From contig NC_068978.1 of assembly GCF_016808095.1 (NCBI RefSeq), forward strand, positions 26,547,306 through 26,611,305: 64,000 nt of DNA. Reading direction: 5' to 3'. Source of the DNA: Vigna angularis. Its lineage: Eukaryota; Streptophyta; Magnoliopsida; Fabales; Fabaceae. The notes under the pieces are model-generated. The model was given only the letters and a program-made list of their open reading frames with translations, had not been told where the DNA came from and did not search any database. The position numbers and the translations under genes are program-made. This document shows positions 33,474-43,810 of the stretch, one piece after another (the first letter of the stretch is position 1; each line of letters opens with the position of its first letter).

Positions 33474-34901
33474 ATTTTATTATCAATAAGGTATATAACC
33501 TTGTCTGATTTATAATCCCTGTATGTAGGTTATAGACCTGAAAACTCAGGTAAGTTATTTAAAAAATTTGAAGAATGTGTTGAGTCAGAGACTGGGAAAA
33601 GCAACAGTAGAGGAAATTGTGTCAAAATCTGTGTACTTGATTAGCATTGGATCCAATGACTATGGCTCTCTTCTCAACCCAGACTCAAATCCTGTGTTTC
33701 CTCCTGGTGATCACCAAGGCTTTGTGGATTCTGTCATTGGAAACCTCACAGATGCCATAAAAGTAAGAACAAACTTTAACTTGAATTAATTCCTGAGAAA
33801 ATAATCTTTTTTATGTTTTCTTTAGTCTCTTCTCCATACATGCTATATTTTTTGGCATAATAGTATAGTTTTTATTTCTATATTTTATAAAATTTACAAT
33901 TTTTATATCTATTACTTTTGCTACAATCGTAGTACCTTAGTTTTTAATTATATGTAATATTTTCCTTAATTTAATTATAATTATCTTTAGTTATATTCAA
34001 CTTTTAGTTTTAAAAATACATTGAATCAAGATTACGTCAGATTTCTCATCAAGTTTCAACAACTACTAGTCTTTTCAATTGTGTAAAATGCCATAAGTAA
34101 CATGCATTTTTCTCTAATACATATATAAAGTAACAAAAAGTTACAGATGAAAATTGAATAAATCTACTCAAGTGAAAACTTGCATTCAAGAACCAAAGTT
34201 ACACATAACTGAAAATTAAGAGATTAAAATTTAGAAACCAAAATTTGAAAAAAATTTAAATTATTGGAAACAAAATAAAATTAGAGCCATATTTTTCATA
34301 ATCCTAACCCTAATAATTGGTATGATTGTAATTTTAGGAAATTTATAATCTTGGCGGAAGGAAATTTGGATTTGTTAATGTGGGTGCAATAGGTTGTTCA
34401 CCTGGAATAAGGGTTTTGGTGAATAATGGAAGCACATGCTTTGAAGAAGTACTAGCCATCGCAAGACTACACAACACTGCACTCTCAAAAAGGATTGCTG
34501 AGCTAGAGAAACAGCTCAATGGATTCAAATATTCAATCACTGATTTCTATTCTACATCTCTTGAAGTGCTGAACAATCCTACAAAATATGGTATTCTAAA
34601 AACCCATGTTCCATTAATTTTTTCTTCTGACGTATTGTGATCACTGGTTTGCCTCTGACTTGAAGGTTTCAAAGAAACGATTGTGGCATGTTGTGGAGGT
34701 GGACCATACAGAGGAGATGGTAGCTGTGGAGGAAAGAAAGGGATCAAAGAATACGAGTTATGTAACAATGTCAATCAACATGTGTACTTTGATTCTATTC
34801 ATCTTACTGACAGAGCCAGTCAGCATATTGGAGAGCTGATATGGAATGGAAATCACACTGTCACAAGCCCTTACAATCTAAAACAGCTATTTCAATTTTA
34901 A
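32834..34901 (+). pseudogene. GDSL esterase/lipase, copy A, with a nonsense codon in exon 2
   Basis: Five exons: 32834-33095, 33236-33357, 33529-33762, 34338-34590 and 34666-34901. Their lengths (262, 122, 234, 253 and 236 nt) equal those of copy B exactly, and the splice sites are intact. The product would be a secreted GDSL lipase of about 368 residues, with a signal peptide, GDSLFD in exon 1, GSND in exon 3 and the D-x-x-H pair (FDSIH) in exon 5. However, codon 99 is TAG (33268-33270) where copy B has TAC (Tyr) in the ILPPYLHPG block. Translation would stop after about 98 residues, before blocks III and V. No other disabling change was seen: the stop at 34638-34640 is within the 75-nt intron 4. 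It looks recently inactivated, or the base is an assembly or allelic error. Confidence 0.85.
33427..33475. repeat. (TA)n(TG)n microsatellite in GDSL intron 2
   Basis: A TA run followed by a TG run. The equivalent repeat is present in intron 2 of copy B, so it predates the duplication. Confidence 0.9.
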
Positions 34902-35230
34902 ACTGTGAATATAGATGTATTTGTTTCCATGTTATGTTTTTAGTTAACTCTTTCTTCTTTGTGTCATGTAATAAGGTGGTTGAGCATGCTAAATAAAACA
35001 CCATTCATGAAAACTTCAATATGTATTATTATTTAAATAATTTTTATTTAATTTTATATTTTGGGTACTTGTTTTATTATGAACATTGTACATTTTCATA
35101 ATTATTTATAAAGTATGTAAGTTCTGTATCAGAAAAGTACGTAACTTTTTAACAATAACAAAGAATTAAAACATATTATTTTAATAAAAATATATCAAGT
35201 CACTTACAATTAGCACAAGAACAAAACAAT
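34902..35230. other. 3' flank of GDSL copy A
   Basis: A polyadenylation signal AATAAA lies at about 34992, matching the one downstream of copy B. Similarity to copy B ends near 35020, and the rest is AT-rich with no feature. Confidence 0.5.
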
Positions 35231-35924
35231 TAGAGTTGTTAAAACGGGTAACCCGGCTCGACCCGGTCTAACCCACCACGGGTTGGTCACTTAGTGAGTC
35301 AAACCCAACCTGGTTCACTTATCAGTGAGCTGAAAAAATTCGAACTCGGTCCAACCCACCACGGGTTGGTGGGTTAAACGGGTTGACTCACTAGCTCATT
35401 TAACTATAAGTTATTTTTAAAATAAAAAAATTATATATTTTTTAAATTCAAATCTAAATAAATGTCACACTAAAATGATGTTAAACTCCAAAGACAATTC
35501 AAAATAAATAAGAAAGTATCATACAATCCAAGCGTAATCTAAAAACATGTACAAAAGACGAACAAATGAGTTTTTAATATTGATATTTTTTGTTTCACTT
35601 GTCCATTTATAATATTAGAGTCTTGAATAGATAAATCTATAATATTTTTATCTCTTGAAACCTTTTTTCTTCTTTATCACCATCTACAATATAATAAAAA
35701 AAATGCTAATTAATAACACAAAATAATAAATAATTAAATTAAATTAGTGGTGTTGGTGAGTCAACCCAGCTCACCACGGGTTCAACCCTGTAAGCCGGAT
35801 TCTAAGTGAGCCGGGTTCAAAACCAGCCCGCATAAAAAAGTTAAATTTTTTTCAAACCCAACCCGGCTCAAATCCGTGGTGAGCCGGGTTGGCTCGCGGG
35901 TTACAACCCATTTTGACAGCACTA
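35231..35924. mobile_element. Non-autonomous hAT-like element
   Basis: The left end TAGAGTTGTTAAAACGGGT and inverted right end TAGTGCTGTCAAAATGGGT match at most positions. The flanking 8 bp are AAAACAAT and AAAATAAT, a hAT-length target duplication with one mismatch. Subterminal DNA is rich in ACCCGGCTC, CACGGGTTGG and their complements. The 694 bp hold no transposase. Confidence 0.75.
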
Positions 35925-37103
35925 AAAATAATAATGTTGTCTACAGGAGATCATCATATTATTTTTCAGTAATTGAGAGAATTGGTGTCGTAACTTATAG
36001 GGTTTTATTTTTACTTTCATCTACTCGTATACATCCAGTATTTCATTGTTCTTAACAAATGTTTCTAAAGGAATCATCAACAACCTTGTGTGCCATTACC
36101 AATTACAAATTTTCAGCTAGGTCTAGTGTTACAACCAAAAGTTGTACTAATGACAAAAGTCCTCCTAAAAACAACCAACTTGTACCTCAATATCTCATTA
36201 AGGGACAAGGCTTAGAGGAGGATCAAGCTACATGGGAAAATGTTGTAATTGTGCATATTGTAGAAATATAAACATGCATGACACACACTATGATAGGACT
36301 CTTCAATTTATTGTGGTAATTTTCATTAAATCTTGGCAACCTTTAGATAGGTACAAATAGCGTCTTGGAACAAGTATAAATAATAAAAACTAAAAATAAA
36401 ATATCACCTCACTCAAAATAAAAAGGCGTAATACTTCTTTTGGTCCCTCGAAAAAGGGGAATGTTCAAAGTGGTCCTACCTTTTTTACAAAGTTCGAAGC
36501 GGTCCCAACTTGTGAAAATTTTAACGGTGCAGGTGTCCCCTGAACAAAACATAATGAGGTGTTCTGTTTTTGTGATTGCGTGACACACTGAGGTAATATG
36601 ACGTGTCAATTTTGAATTTAAAAAAAAAGTTGCTTGCCACATCAGCTTCATCTTTCACCTCCCGAAACGTTAGAGCCACAAATCGTCATTAACCACTGCT
36701 AAGGCTACCAACTTCTTCCTAACAACCAGATCACATTTTCCTCCTCTATGTTCCACCATAACGAAACCAAAAAATCACCACCATCTTCTCCGCCATACTT
36801 TCGAAAAAACTCAAAAACAAAAACGCGAGCTCCTCCACCAATCTCCTCCTTCGAAACCTGCAAGAAACCGTAGAGACCTAAAGAAACCCAAATCGAGCCT
36901 CATCCATAACCACCGAGAACCTATGAAAACCAAATTCAAGATGAACACTAATCGTAGGACATGAAACCCCAAAGAGGTATTAAGCCTTAATTATTCTATA
37001 CTATTGGAACAAACCGTGATCTCAGAAGAAATTTTTGTCTTGTGCGGTTATAATCGGTTTGAGTTGAAATTGAAGAATTTTTCAGCAAATACTATACTTT
37101 ATT

Positions 37104-38367
37104 CACTAGTACAAAAATATCGTATAATGTCGTTGTTTTTTGGCAATTCACATCGAATTCGAGGTCGACGTCATATCGGGAGACGTTAAATTGACGTCGA
37201 AATGAAAAAAATCGACGTTATCAAATTGACGTCGATATTTGTCAATATTCGACGTTAATCAATTTTTTTGTTTTTTTTAATTAATTGAGATTCTTTTTTA
37301 CAACTCTACGAGACCTAAAAAGCAGAAAAACAACAAATTTTAGTTTTTGGTAATTTATAAATCATGAACTATGAACATGTAGTACAAACAACAAACAAGT
37401 TCAATCAAACAACAACAACAACAAACAAGTTCAACAAAACAACAACAACAAATAAGTTCAACAAAAAAAATAACAAAGAAGTTCAACAAATAAGTTTTTC
37501 AAAACGAAAACAAAAACTAACCTTCAAAAGGTGGATTCTTCGGAATAAAGTGTCGTCACCAGTGAGAGAGAAAGCAAAATATGTCTATGAAAGACAAGAA
37601 CAGAAAAAATAATCGGTCAAAACAAACGAAAATCATACATAAAATAGTTAATTAACATGCATTTGTATCAAATGAAACAAAGATTACATGTGATGGTCGT
37701 CAAACTTCATTCGAGAAAAGTTTGAGAAGAGAAAAGGGTCTCGTGCGCTAAGAGAAAGTGAATGAATTTTCAATCTCGCGTCGAAAATTTTATTGAATTC
37801 ACTACAGAATACGTCGAAGCCCCTATAGAATTCGACGTATTATATGTGGTTTAAAAGAAAAAAGAAAAAAGAATTAAAAATGGGGTTACTTTTTGGCTTC
37901 TGGCTGATAAATAATACGTCGAAGCCCATACAAAATTCGACGTATTATTTGTTGTTTAAAAGAAAAAAGAAAAAGGAATTAAAAAGGGGTAACTCTTTGG
38001 CTTATGGCTGAAAAATAATATGTTAAAGCTCCTTCAGAATTCAACGTACTATTGGTGGTTTAAAAGAAAAAAAAAAGAATTAAAAAGGGTGACTCTTTGG
38101 CTTCTGGCTGACAATAATATTACGTCAAAGCCCCTATATAATTACGTACTATTGATGGTTTAAAAGAAAGAAGAAAAAGAATGGCACGCTAGTTTAAATA
38201 ATTACCATCATAGAACGACGAATTGTATAGAGCTTCGACATTTTACAATCCTAAACGACATCTAATAATTGCATTTATTTACAAAAATGTCACCGATCAT
38301 TTTAAATGTTGGTTATTCAGTGGTTGGATGTTAAACGCATGACGTTATACGTTGTTTTTGCACTAGT
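37104..38367. mobile_element. Short CACTA element of the CACTAGTAC family
   Basis: The left end CACTAGTACAAAAATATCG and right end GTTGTTTTTGCACTAGT are inverted matches, but the last right base differs from the expected G and no clear 3-bp target duplication is seen. Left subterminal sequence (GACGTCATATCGGGAGACG) is nearly identical to that at 21125, and right subterminal sequence (AATGTCACCGATCATTTTAA) matches that at 21700 in inverse. Internally, blocks of about 100 bp with ACGTCGAAGCCC and GGTTTAAAAGAAAAAAG recur at about 37810, 37915, 38030 and 38110. It is an internal-deletion derivative of the 21-31 kb elements. Confidence 0.8.
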
Positions 38368-39128
38368 TAATTGAAAGCATAAATATCTTCAACCCAAAAT
38401 ACATACTACCTCCATTTTTTGTCTTTTTTTCTCTTTGCGCATGAATCACCCACCTTCACAACATAGCAATGTCTCAAGGACTTTCTTCATAGTGAAAGAA
38501 ATTATATAAAAGTAGTGTAAGAATCACTAATGTAGTAAGAGGAAATGGAACCGATTACTTTTGCTTATAGGCACCGGTTCTACAACCGAGGTATATCAAG
38601 GCGAGGTAAAAAGAGGTAGGTTTTATGCCTCAATTATGAACTGAGTCAAAAAGGATAGGATTATGCCTCGGTTTTTAGGTAACCAAGGGAGTAACATGTT
38701 TTTTTTTTAATTTTTTCAACCTTTAGGATACTGATTCACTATGGAATGATCTTGATGTTCCCAAAGCTGGTAAACAGTCATCCTTATCTCCTTGACGTTG
38801 CGTGTTGACCACTGCTACTTTCAAGTTTTTCTTCCTAATCACCATTTTCCTCACTTCTTGCTCCTCCTTTGGCTTAGGCATCATCTATTCACGGTCAGCC
38901 AACCAATAAGCCTGTTTCAGGAGTGGAGGGTCAGAACTCAAGGCTTCATTTTGGGGGTTCATAGCATAGTAAGAACAACAACATATCAGAAATTACTACA
39001 TACACCACAAAGCAATACACAACACACAGAGAAGCTTCATCGCACAGTATACAACATCATCAATAAAAGAGATCTCAAAATCAAACGAAGTCAAACATAA
39101 CAGATCACACACACAGAGAGAAGCTTCA

Positions 39129-39480
39129 AGAAGATCCTAGAAGTTTGTCAGGAACTAACATGAAAGCGCGAACAAAGTCGATGCGCCCGGAGAGGACTCT
39201 GAACTCCTTCTTCAAAACGAAGTCGTTTCGCGTGCCCAATATTCTGACGGTACCAGACGCGTCGGCGGAGGTGACCCACTCGCCATTGGGGAAGAAACGC
39301 GTGATGATGGTCGAATAGGCATGTTCCCCGTAGACAGAGACGTGAAGGGGATTCTCGAGGCTCACGATGACCACAAATCTGGCATTGGTGTAGATGATGG
39401 AGTTGGACTTGGCGTCGCCGGAGACGAGGCTCACGATGTCACAACCGACCAACCTCTGTTTCAATTGATGCAATCTAGGG
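39129..39480 (-). pseudogene. Captured fragment of actin-interacting protein 1 (AIP1, WD40)
   Basis: About 98 codons on the minus strand match the N-terminal WD-repeat part of plant AIP1, a cytosolic protein that works with ADF/cofilin in actin filament disassembly. Seen in order are SGDAKSNSIIYTN, SLENPLHVSVYGEHAY, FPNGEWVTSADASGTVRI, GTRNDFVLKKEFRVLSGR, then ID followed directly by FVRAFM. In the family, about 20 residues lie between SGRID and the FVRAFM-like segment, so an internal stretch has been lost. AIP1 is normally about 600 residues, so only one repeat remains. The frame is still open and extends upstream as low-complexity Pro/Ser sequence without resemblance. It is a transposon-borne gene fragment. 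Confidence 0.8.
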
Positions 39481-39977
39481 TTCATAGCGGCGCGAGGCTC
39501 GTGCATCTGATTCGATTGTTGTAGGTACCATTGCGAGGAGACGAACTCGTTGATGGCGGGCAGTGAGGGTTTTGGTGGAGAGGTCGTGGGCGAGGGGGGA
39601 GAGGACCATGGTGATGGAACAATCGGAGGATAGGGACAGATTGGAGAGGACGATGTGTGGCTTGAGCTTGTCCACGACGTTTTTGAAGACGGGGTAGAAG
39701 AGGTCGTAGAGGGAGCACCATTGGGCGTCGCCTGGTGGTGTTGGGGTTGTTGGTGGTGGTGGCGGCGTTGGGGTTGGGAAGGGAGGAGGAGGGGCGCGGT
39801 GAAGAAAATGAGGGGGGCGATGGAGGAGGAGTCAGAGGCGATGGTGAAGAAAAGGAGGGGGCCATGGAGGAGGAGTGTAGGAGGGACGAGGGGTTGGTAG
39901 TGGTTGATGAGAGTGAGTCGAAGAGGAGGGAGGTGGTTGGGTCGAGAGAAAATGTGGAGGTGAAAAGCTAATATCAT
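39481..39977 (-). other. GC-rich segment next to the AIP1 fragment, second possible capture
   Basis: This is open on several frames and rich in CC/GG triplets. One minus-strand frame (39475-39675 and just upstream) reads as ordinary protein (YDLFYPVFKNVVDKLKPHIV, LSLSSDCSITMVLSPLAHDL) rather than Pro/Ser repeat, which suggests it is the original coding frame of a second captured gene. I cannot name the family. Confidence 0.35.
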
Positions 39978-40939
39978 ATTTACCCTCTCTCACCTCCTCT
40001 ACTGCCTCGGTTGGTCAGATAACCGAGGTAGAACCTCTATATCAGAAAAGTTATCAAGTGAAAAGTCCTAGAATCAGAGTTTTCTGACTCGGTTGTTTTC
40101 ATAACCGAGGCAGTATCCCCCTTTAGGCATCGGTTCTCGGACAACCGAGGCATATACTTTTATTAAAACTACGATAATGCCACCGCGCTTCTATACGCTT
40201 CGGTTTCGGTAAAGCCAAGGCATATATAGCGCGTTAAAAAATCTATTTTTTACTAGTGAATGAAATTTGTGTAGAAAAATATCTGAGCAATGATGATAAC
40301 ATCAATCTTCTTGGAACACATGAGGTGGAGAGACAATAGCACAGTTATGTAACTGTTTAGTTCCAACTTGCCGCATAAAAATCTCATCACAACTTTCATC
40401 TCTGCTCGCTCTCTCTTCTTTCATTTTGCTTTTTCCACATAAAGATTGAAGATGGGTAGCTCTAAAGGAAATAACTTTGGCATCCGATTCTGTTTTTTAT
40501 TTTATTAGTGTTAGAACAGAACAAACCCAGATTCTGAAACTCCATCTTTGTTTTCTTACACCTGAGTTAGATCACTTTGATTTGAATCTTTCTTTCACCA
40601 GAATGTTTAATCCCAAATCACGATTTCATTGTAACCCTAACCCCTCTTTTTTTAACCTCTCACAGAACACTGGCACACAATCTATTTTTTTTGTCCAATT
40701 TTTTATTTTACACATCATTCACCCTCACAATGCCACGTAATCAAAAAACTGGACACCTCATTACGTTTTGTCCAAGGGGCACCTGCACCGTTAAAATTTT
40801 GACGTCGTAACAAAAAATGATTAACTTGACCCGATTTTTCACAAGTTGGGACCGCTTCAAACTTTTTAAAAAAGATAGGATCACTTTGAACAATCCCCCT
40901 CTTTCGAGGGACCAAAAGAGGTATTAAGCCAAATAAAAA

Positions 40940-42125
40940 TAACTACTTAATCTATCTCTATCTTATATAAAGAAAATAAAATAATTATGCAACCAAATTG
41001 ATGGCAATCTCCTAGCTAGGTTAGACCAAAACTAGAAGGAAAGCCATGGAGGTGGTCATGGACGGGTGATTTGCGGAACAATGGTGGAGGGTAAGCTAAG
41101 TGTCTCACGGTTTTGGTGTTGTTATGGATTATGGAGGTGATGTTTATGATGTTCTAAGAGAGGTTGGACCAATTCTTGGAGGAAAGTGGCTATTCTTGGA
41201 GGAAGGTGGTCAGAGAAGGCCACTTAAATTGCTCTAACTTAAAGGAGGTTAGTTAGGTTACTCCAGCTTAAAGGAGACCACTTATGTTGCTCCATTGCAT
41301 CACAGTTTCATACATTATCTGCATAATAGCAAAAAGCTGTAAAACTTGATTCACTGTTATAGGCTATTTTGCTGTCCAGATTTTGGTGTTATACGTGATT
41401 TTGCTTTTTTAGAGTATTTTAGTGATTCTAAATACTTTCATTTGCATTACTAAAATCATTCAAACCTGTTCCAAGCATTAGGAGTGCATAATCCACATTT
41501 TTATTTTATTGCGGCATATTTTATCAAACAGTTTCATTTCCATTGTTTTAGGCATCTTTTATTCATATTTTAGGTCAACTTTTAAATGCAGTACGAGTGC
41601 CTAAAATTGGCTTGGCAGCTATTAGATTCAATAGGTAGCCAAATCATACTCTTGACAGAGGATTAACTTTTGATACTTATATTTATACCATATGCATGGT
41701 AGAAAACTAAAGCATTAGACAAAATTATGCAACCAATGTTTTGTCCTTTCGTAAATTTTGGAATCTGACACTATTATTTTTTTGTACATATTTGTTCTTT
41801 TATTACTCATTTTCCACTCTTTATCTTGAATTGCTTTTAGGAATAAAATAGTAGGAAGTAATTAAAAAATTATGCAATCCCACATTTAAATATTAGCATT
41901 CTATTATTAACAACCAAATATAAGAAAATATTTTTTTAACAAATTTTTTTATAACTTTTTACAACATTTTGGTCCGTTTTAAATATACATACTAATAAAA
42001 TAGTGACATATAATTTATTATTAAAAAATTGTTAACGTATCATTAATTTTTCTCTCTAACTTTTCTTCTTTTTTCTTTTTGTCTAACTTCCAGTACCTCC
42101 AACTCTTTCTCTTCTCTCTCTTCTT
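40940..42125. other. Intergenic DNA between two Mutator-like elements
   Basis: No coding region is supported. A short G-rich patch at 41040-41280 has repeated phrases (TTCTTGGAGGAA twice, CTTAAAGGAG twice). The rest is AT-rich. Confidence 0.5.
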
Positions 42126-42129
42126 TAGT

Positions 42130-43640
42130 TTTATTTTTAATCTCAAATAAGTTTTTTTCTTTTTCAGAGTGTCAATTGGGTTCTTATTTTGTGAAAATTG
42201 TATCAATTAGACCCTTATCGTCAAATTAAACAAACAGTCGCTTAAATTTGGGTTACGTGACATGGTCAGTATATTATTTAATCATGGCATTAAAAACGAA
42301 TTTGAATTGTATTTTGTATTAAAAAAAGATTGTAAAGAGGGAAATAAAAAATAAACAAAGGTAAAGTGGACAGAAGAGATTAAATTAAGTGCACTAGCCC
42401 CTTTCTCTTTCTCTTTCGAAATGGAAAAGAGAAAATGGAAATCATATTGGGGAAAGTGAGTTTTAGGATTCGCGGAAGAAATTACAGCCCTTTCTCTGCG
42501 ATTGGGGAAAGCAGAGTACTTGGCGAGCATATTCTGGAACTGTGCAAGCTTAGCGTCTATCTTGGGAAATTGGTCCACCGGTGTGGCGATCCGAAGGCAT
42601 GCCACGTGTGCCGACAGAAGTTGTTCATATAGAGGATGCGATATAATCTCTGCCTTAAACCTCGCATTCTTACAGTTCATCAGGTTGTCTCCACCGCCCT
42701 CCACTACTGCCACCTCGCTCTTCAAATCGCCGGATCTGGCGCCGATCATGGCCTAGTCAGATGCTGCCGTGACATCGTCAATGATCTCGCTCTGTTTGCG
42801 GTAGAGGATCGGACACGCCAGCCATTGGCCAGAGTCAGTAGCCGCAGTGTGGAGGTTGAGGAAGTTGGTGCCGTTGTTGTTGGCAGCGTTAACGTTGGTG
42901 TTGGAGTTGCTATTGTCATTGTTGTTGTTTGTGGTGGTGTTTTTGGTGTAGTGCGTTCGAAGAAGGGCGTTGTTGAGCCAATTTGGCGCCGGTTGGTGAG
43001 GATCAGAGGGAGGTTTGGAGGTAGGGTCGAAGAGGAGAGATGCGTCAGTGAGAGTTTGTTTATGGTGTTGTTGTTGGTCAGTGAAATGGTGGAGTAGAAG
43101 GTCTTGAGGGTTGTGGTAAGCCATATATGATAGAAATGAAACTCTTTTCTACTTTGTGTGCGAAAGGTAGCACCTATTGATTCATGGCGAAGTGAAGAGG
43201 AGTGAGGAAACAAGAGAGGAAAATGGAAAATGGAGGGAACATAAGGTGTTCTGAGTTACAAACAATGTTGCCAAACTCACATTCCCCCGATCTGATTTCA
43301 ATTTCGAAAGAGAAAGGGGTGCTGCACTTAATTTAATCTCTTATGCCCACTTTGTCCTTATTTATTTTTTATTTCCCTTCTTTGCAATCCATTTTTTAAT
43401 ACAAAATGCAATTCAAACTCATTTTTAATGTCATGTCTAATTAAATAATATATTTTTAATGTCATGTCTAATTAAATAATATATTGACCATGCCACGTAA
43501 CCCAAATCTAAACCGTCGTTCGTCCAATTTTATGGTAAAAGTTTAATTGATGCAATTTTCACCAAATAAGAATCCAATTGAGACGCCAAAAAAGAAGGGA
43601 ATCTATTTGAGATTCTAGACAAAAATAGAGATCTATCGAA
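42130..43640. mobile_element. Pack-MULE carrying a KNOX gene fragment
   Basis: Long inverted repeats of about 300 bp enclose the element. On the left are AATCTCAAATAAG, GTGTCAATTGGGTTCTTAT, GGGTTACGTGACATGG and CTTTCTCTTTCTCTTTCGAA. Their complements lie on the right in reverse order between about 43300 and 43640 (TTTCGAAAGAGAAAGG, CCATGCCACGTAACCC, ATAAGAATCCAATTGAGAC). The outermost bases and target duplication could not be fixed, so coordinates are approximate. There is no transposase. The interior is a captured KNOX-II exon on the minus strand. Confidence 0.75.
42509..43124 (-). pseudogene. Captured KNAT3/4-like class II KNOX exon
   Basis: Read on the minus strand from the ATG at 43124, this matches the first exon of class II KNOTTED-like homeobox genes, nuclear transcription factors. 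Seen are the start MAYHNPQDLLLHHFTDQ, PAPNWLNNALLR, an Asn/Thr-rich stretch, NFLNLHTAATDSGQWL, DDVTAASD, then after an in-frame TAG (42753-42755) the same frame continues with [34 protein letters not shown] and LAKYSAF. This covers the N-terminus and about half of the KNOX1 domain. KNOX2, ELK and the homeodomain are absent. The KNOX part is so well conserved that capture was probably fairly recent. It lies exactly between the two inverted repeats of the Mutator-like element. Confidence 0.88.
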
Positions 43641-43810
43641 ACATTAAACATTTCTCTTTCATTAAAACACAACTCTAATTCTCACGTCACACCCCCTACA
43701 CTTCTCTTCATATTTTTTTTCATTCACTTATTCCATACAACACACTAACCCCACCTTTCTCTCTCCCCACCTTTCTCTCTCTTAATTTCACGTAACTTAT
43801 ACACACAGTT

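Larger units (their letters stand above)
31430..35020 (+). repeat. Segmental duplication, copy A (GDSL locus)
   Basis: From GCGGTGATTATTCGTATG and AATCGCTCCATT the sequence parallels 47440 onward, including CAAGAGGTGTTTC, GTGGACAGGT, TTTCTAAAGATGG, the promoter, and all exons and introns of the GDSL gene through its 3' end. This gives two direct copies with starts 19.7 kb apart. A local tandem duplication inside copy A repeats about 150 bp (AAGTGGACAGGTTTTA at about 31862 and 32105). Confidence 0.8.
38525..40258. mobile_element. Pack-CACTA carrying an AIP1 fragment
   Basis: The left end is CACTAATGTAGTAAG and the right end, inverted, CACTAGTAAAAAATAG. TIR identity is short, but the 3-bp target duplication AAT is perfect (38522-38524 and 40259-40261). 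Subterminal regions carry a family-specific repeat, AACCGAGGCA or its complement (38590-38690 and 40005-40215). The interior is much more GC-rich than the flanks and carries the AIP1-like fragment. Confidence 0.75.
36425..40930. mobile_element. Mutator-like element with perfect 9-bp target duplication, hosting two CACTAs
   Basis: The left end GGCGTAATACTTCTTTTGGT and inverted right end GGCTTAATACCTCTTTTGGT begin inverted repeats of about 200 bp (36425 to about 36625 and about 40705 to 40930; the right arm has an extra segment of about 36 bp). The perfect 9-bp duplication AAATAAAAA lies at 36416-36424 and 40931-40939. Two CACTA elements (37104-38367 and 38525-40258) inserted inside it. Removing them leaves about 1.5 kb. 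A GC-richer internal stretch at 36640-36980 could be captured sequence but is not recognised. Confidence 0.88.

Noticed and set aside
34338..34640. Apparent premature stop and frameshift in exon 4 of GDSL copy A
   Set aside because: The stop at 34638-34640 falls inside a 75-nt intron (34591-34665) whose borders match copy B. Splicing restores the frame, so only the exon 2 TAG is disabling.
36425..36986. A shorter Mutator-like element ending at the internal GTATTAAGCC near 36977-36986
   Set aside because: The 9 bp after 36986 do not match the left flank, whereas the 40930 end gives a perfect 9-bp duplication.
37104..38367. A target-site duplication for the 37-kb CACTA
   Set aside because: The left flank ATT and right flank TAA do not match, and the final base of the right end is altered. 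The element is called from ends and subterminal sequence only.
39655..39971. Gly/Glu-rich plus-strand frames at 39.7-39.9 kb
   Set aside because: Antisense of the GC-rich captured region; composition only, no domain.
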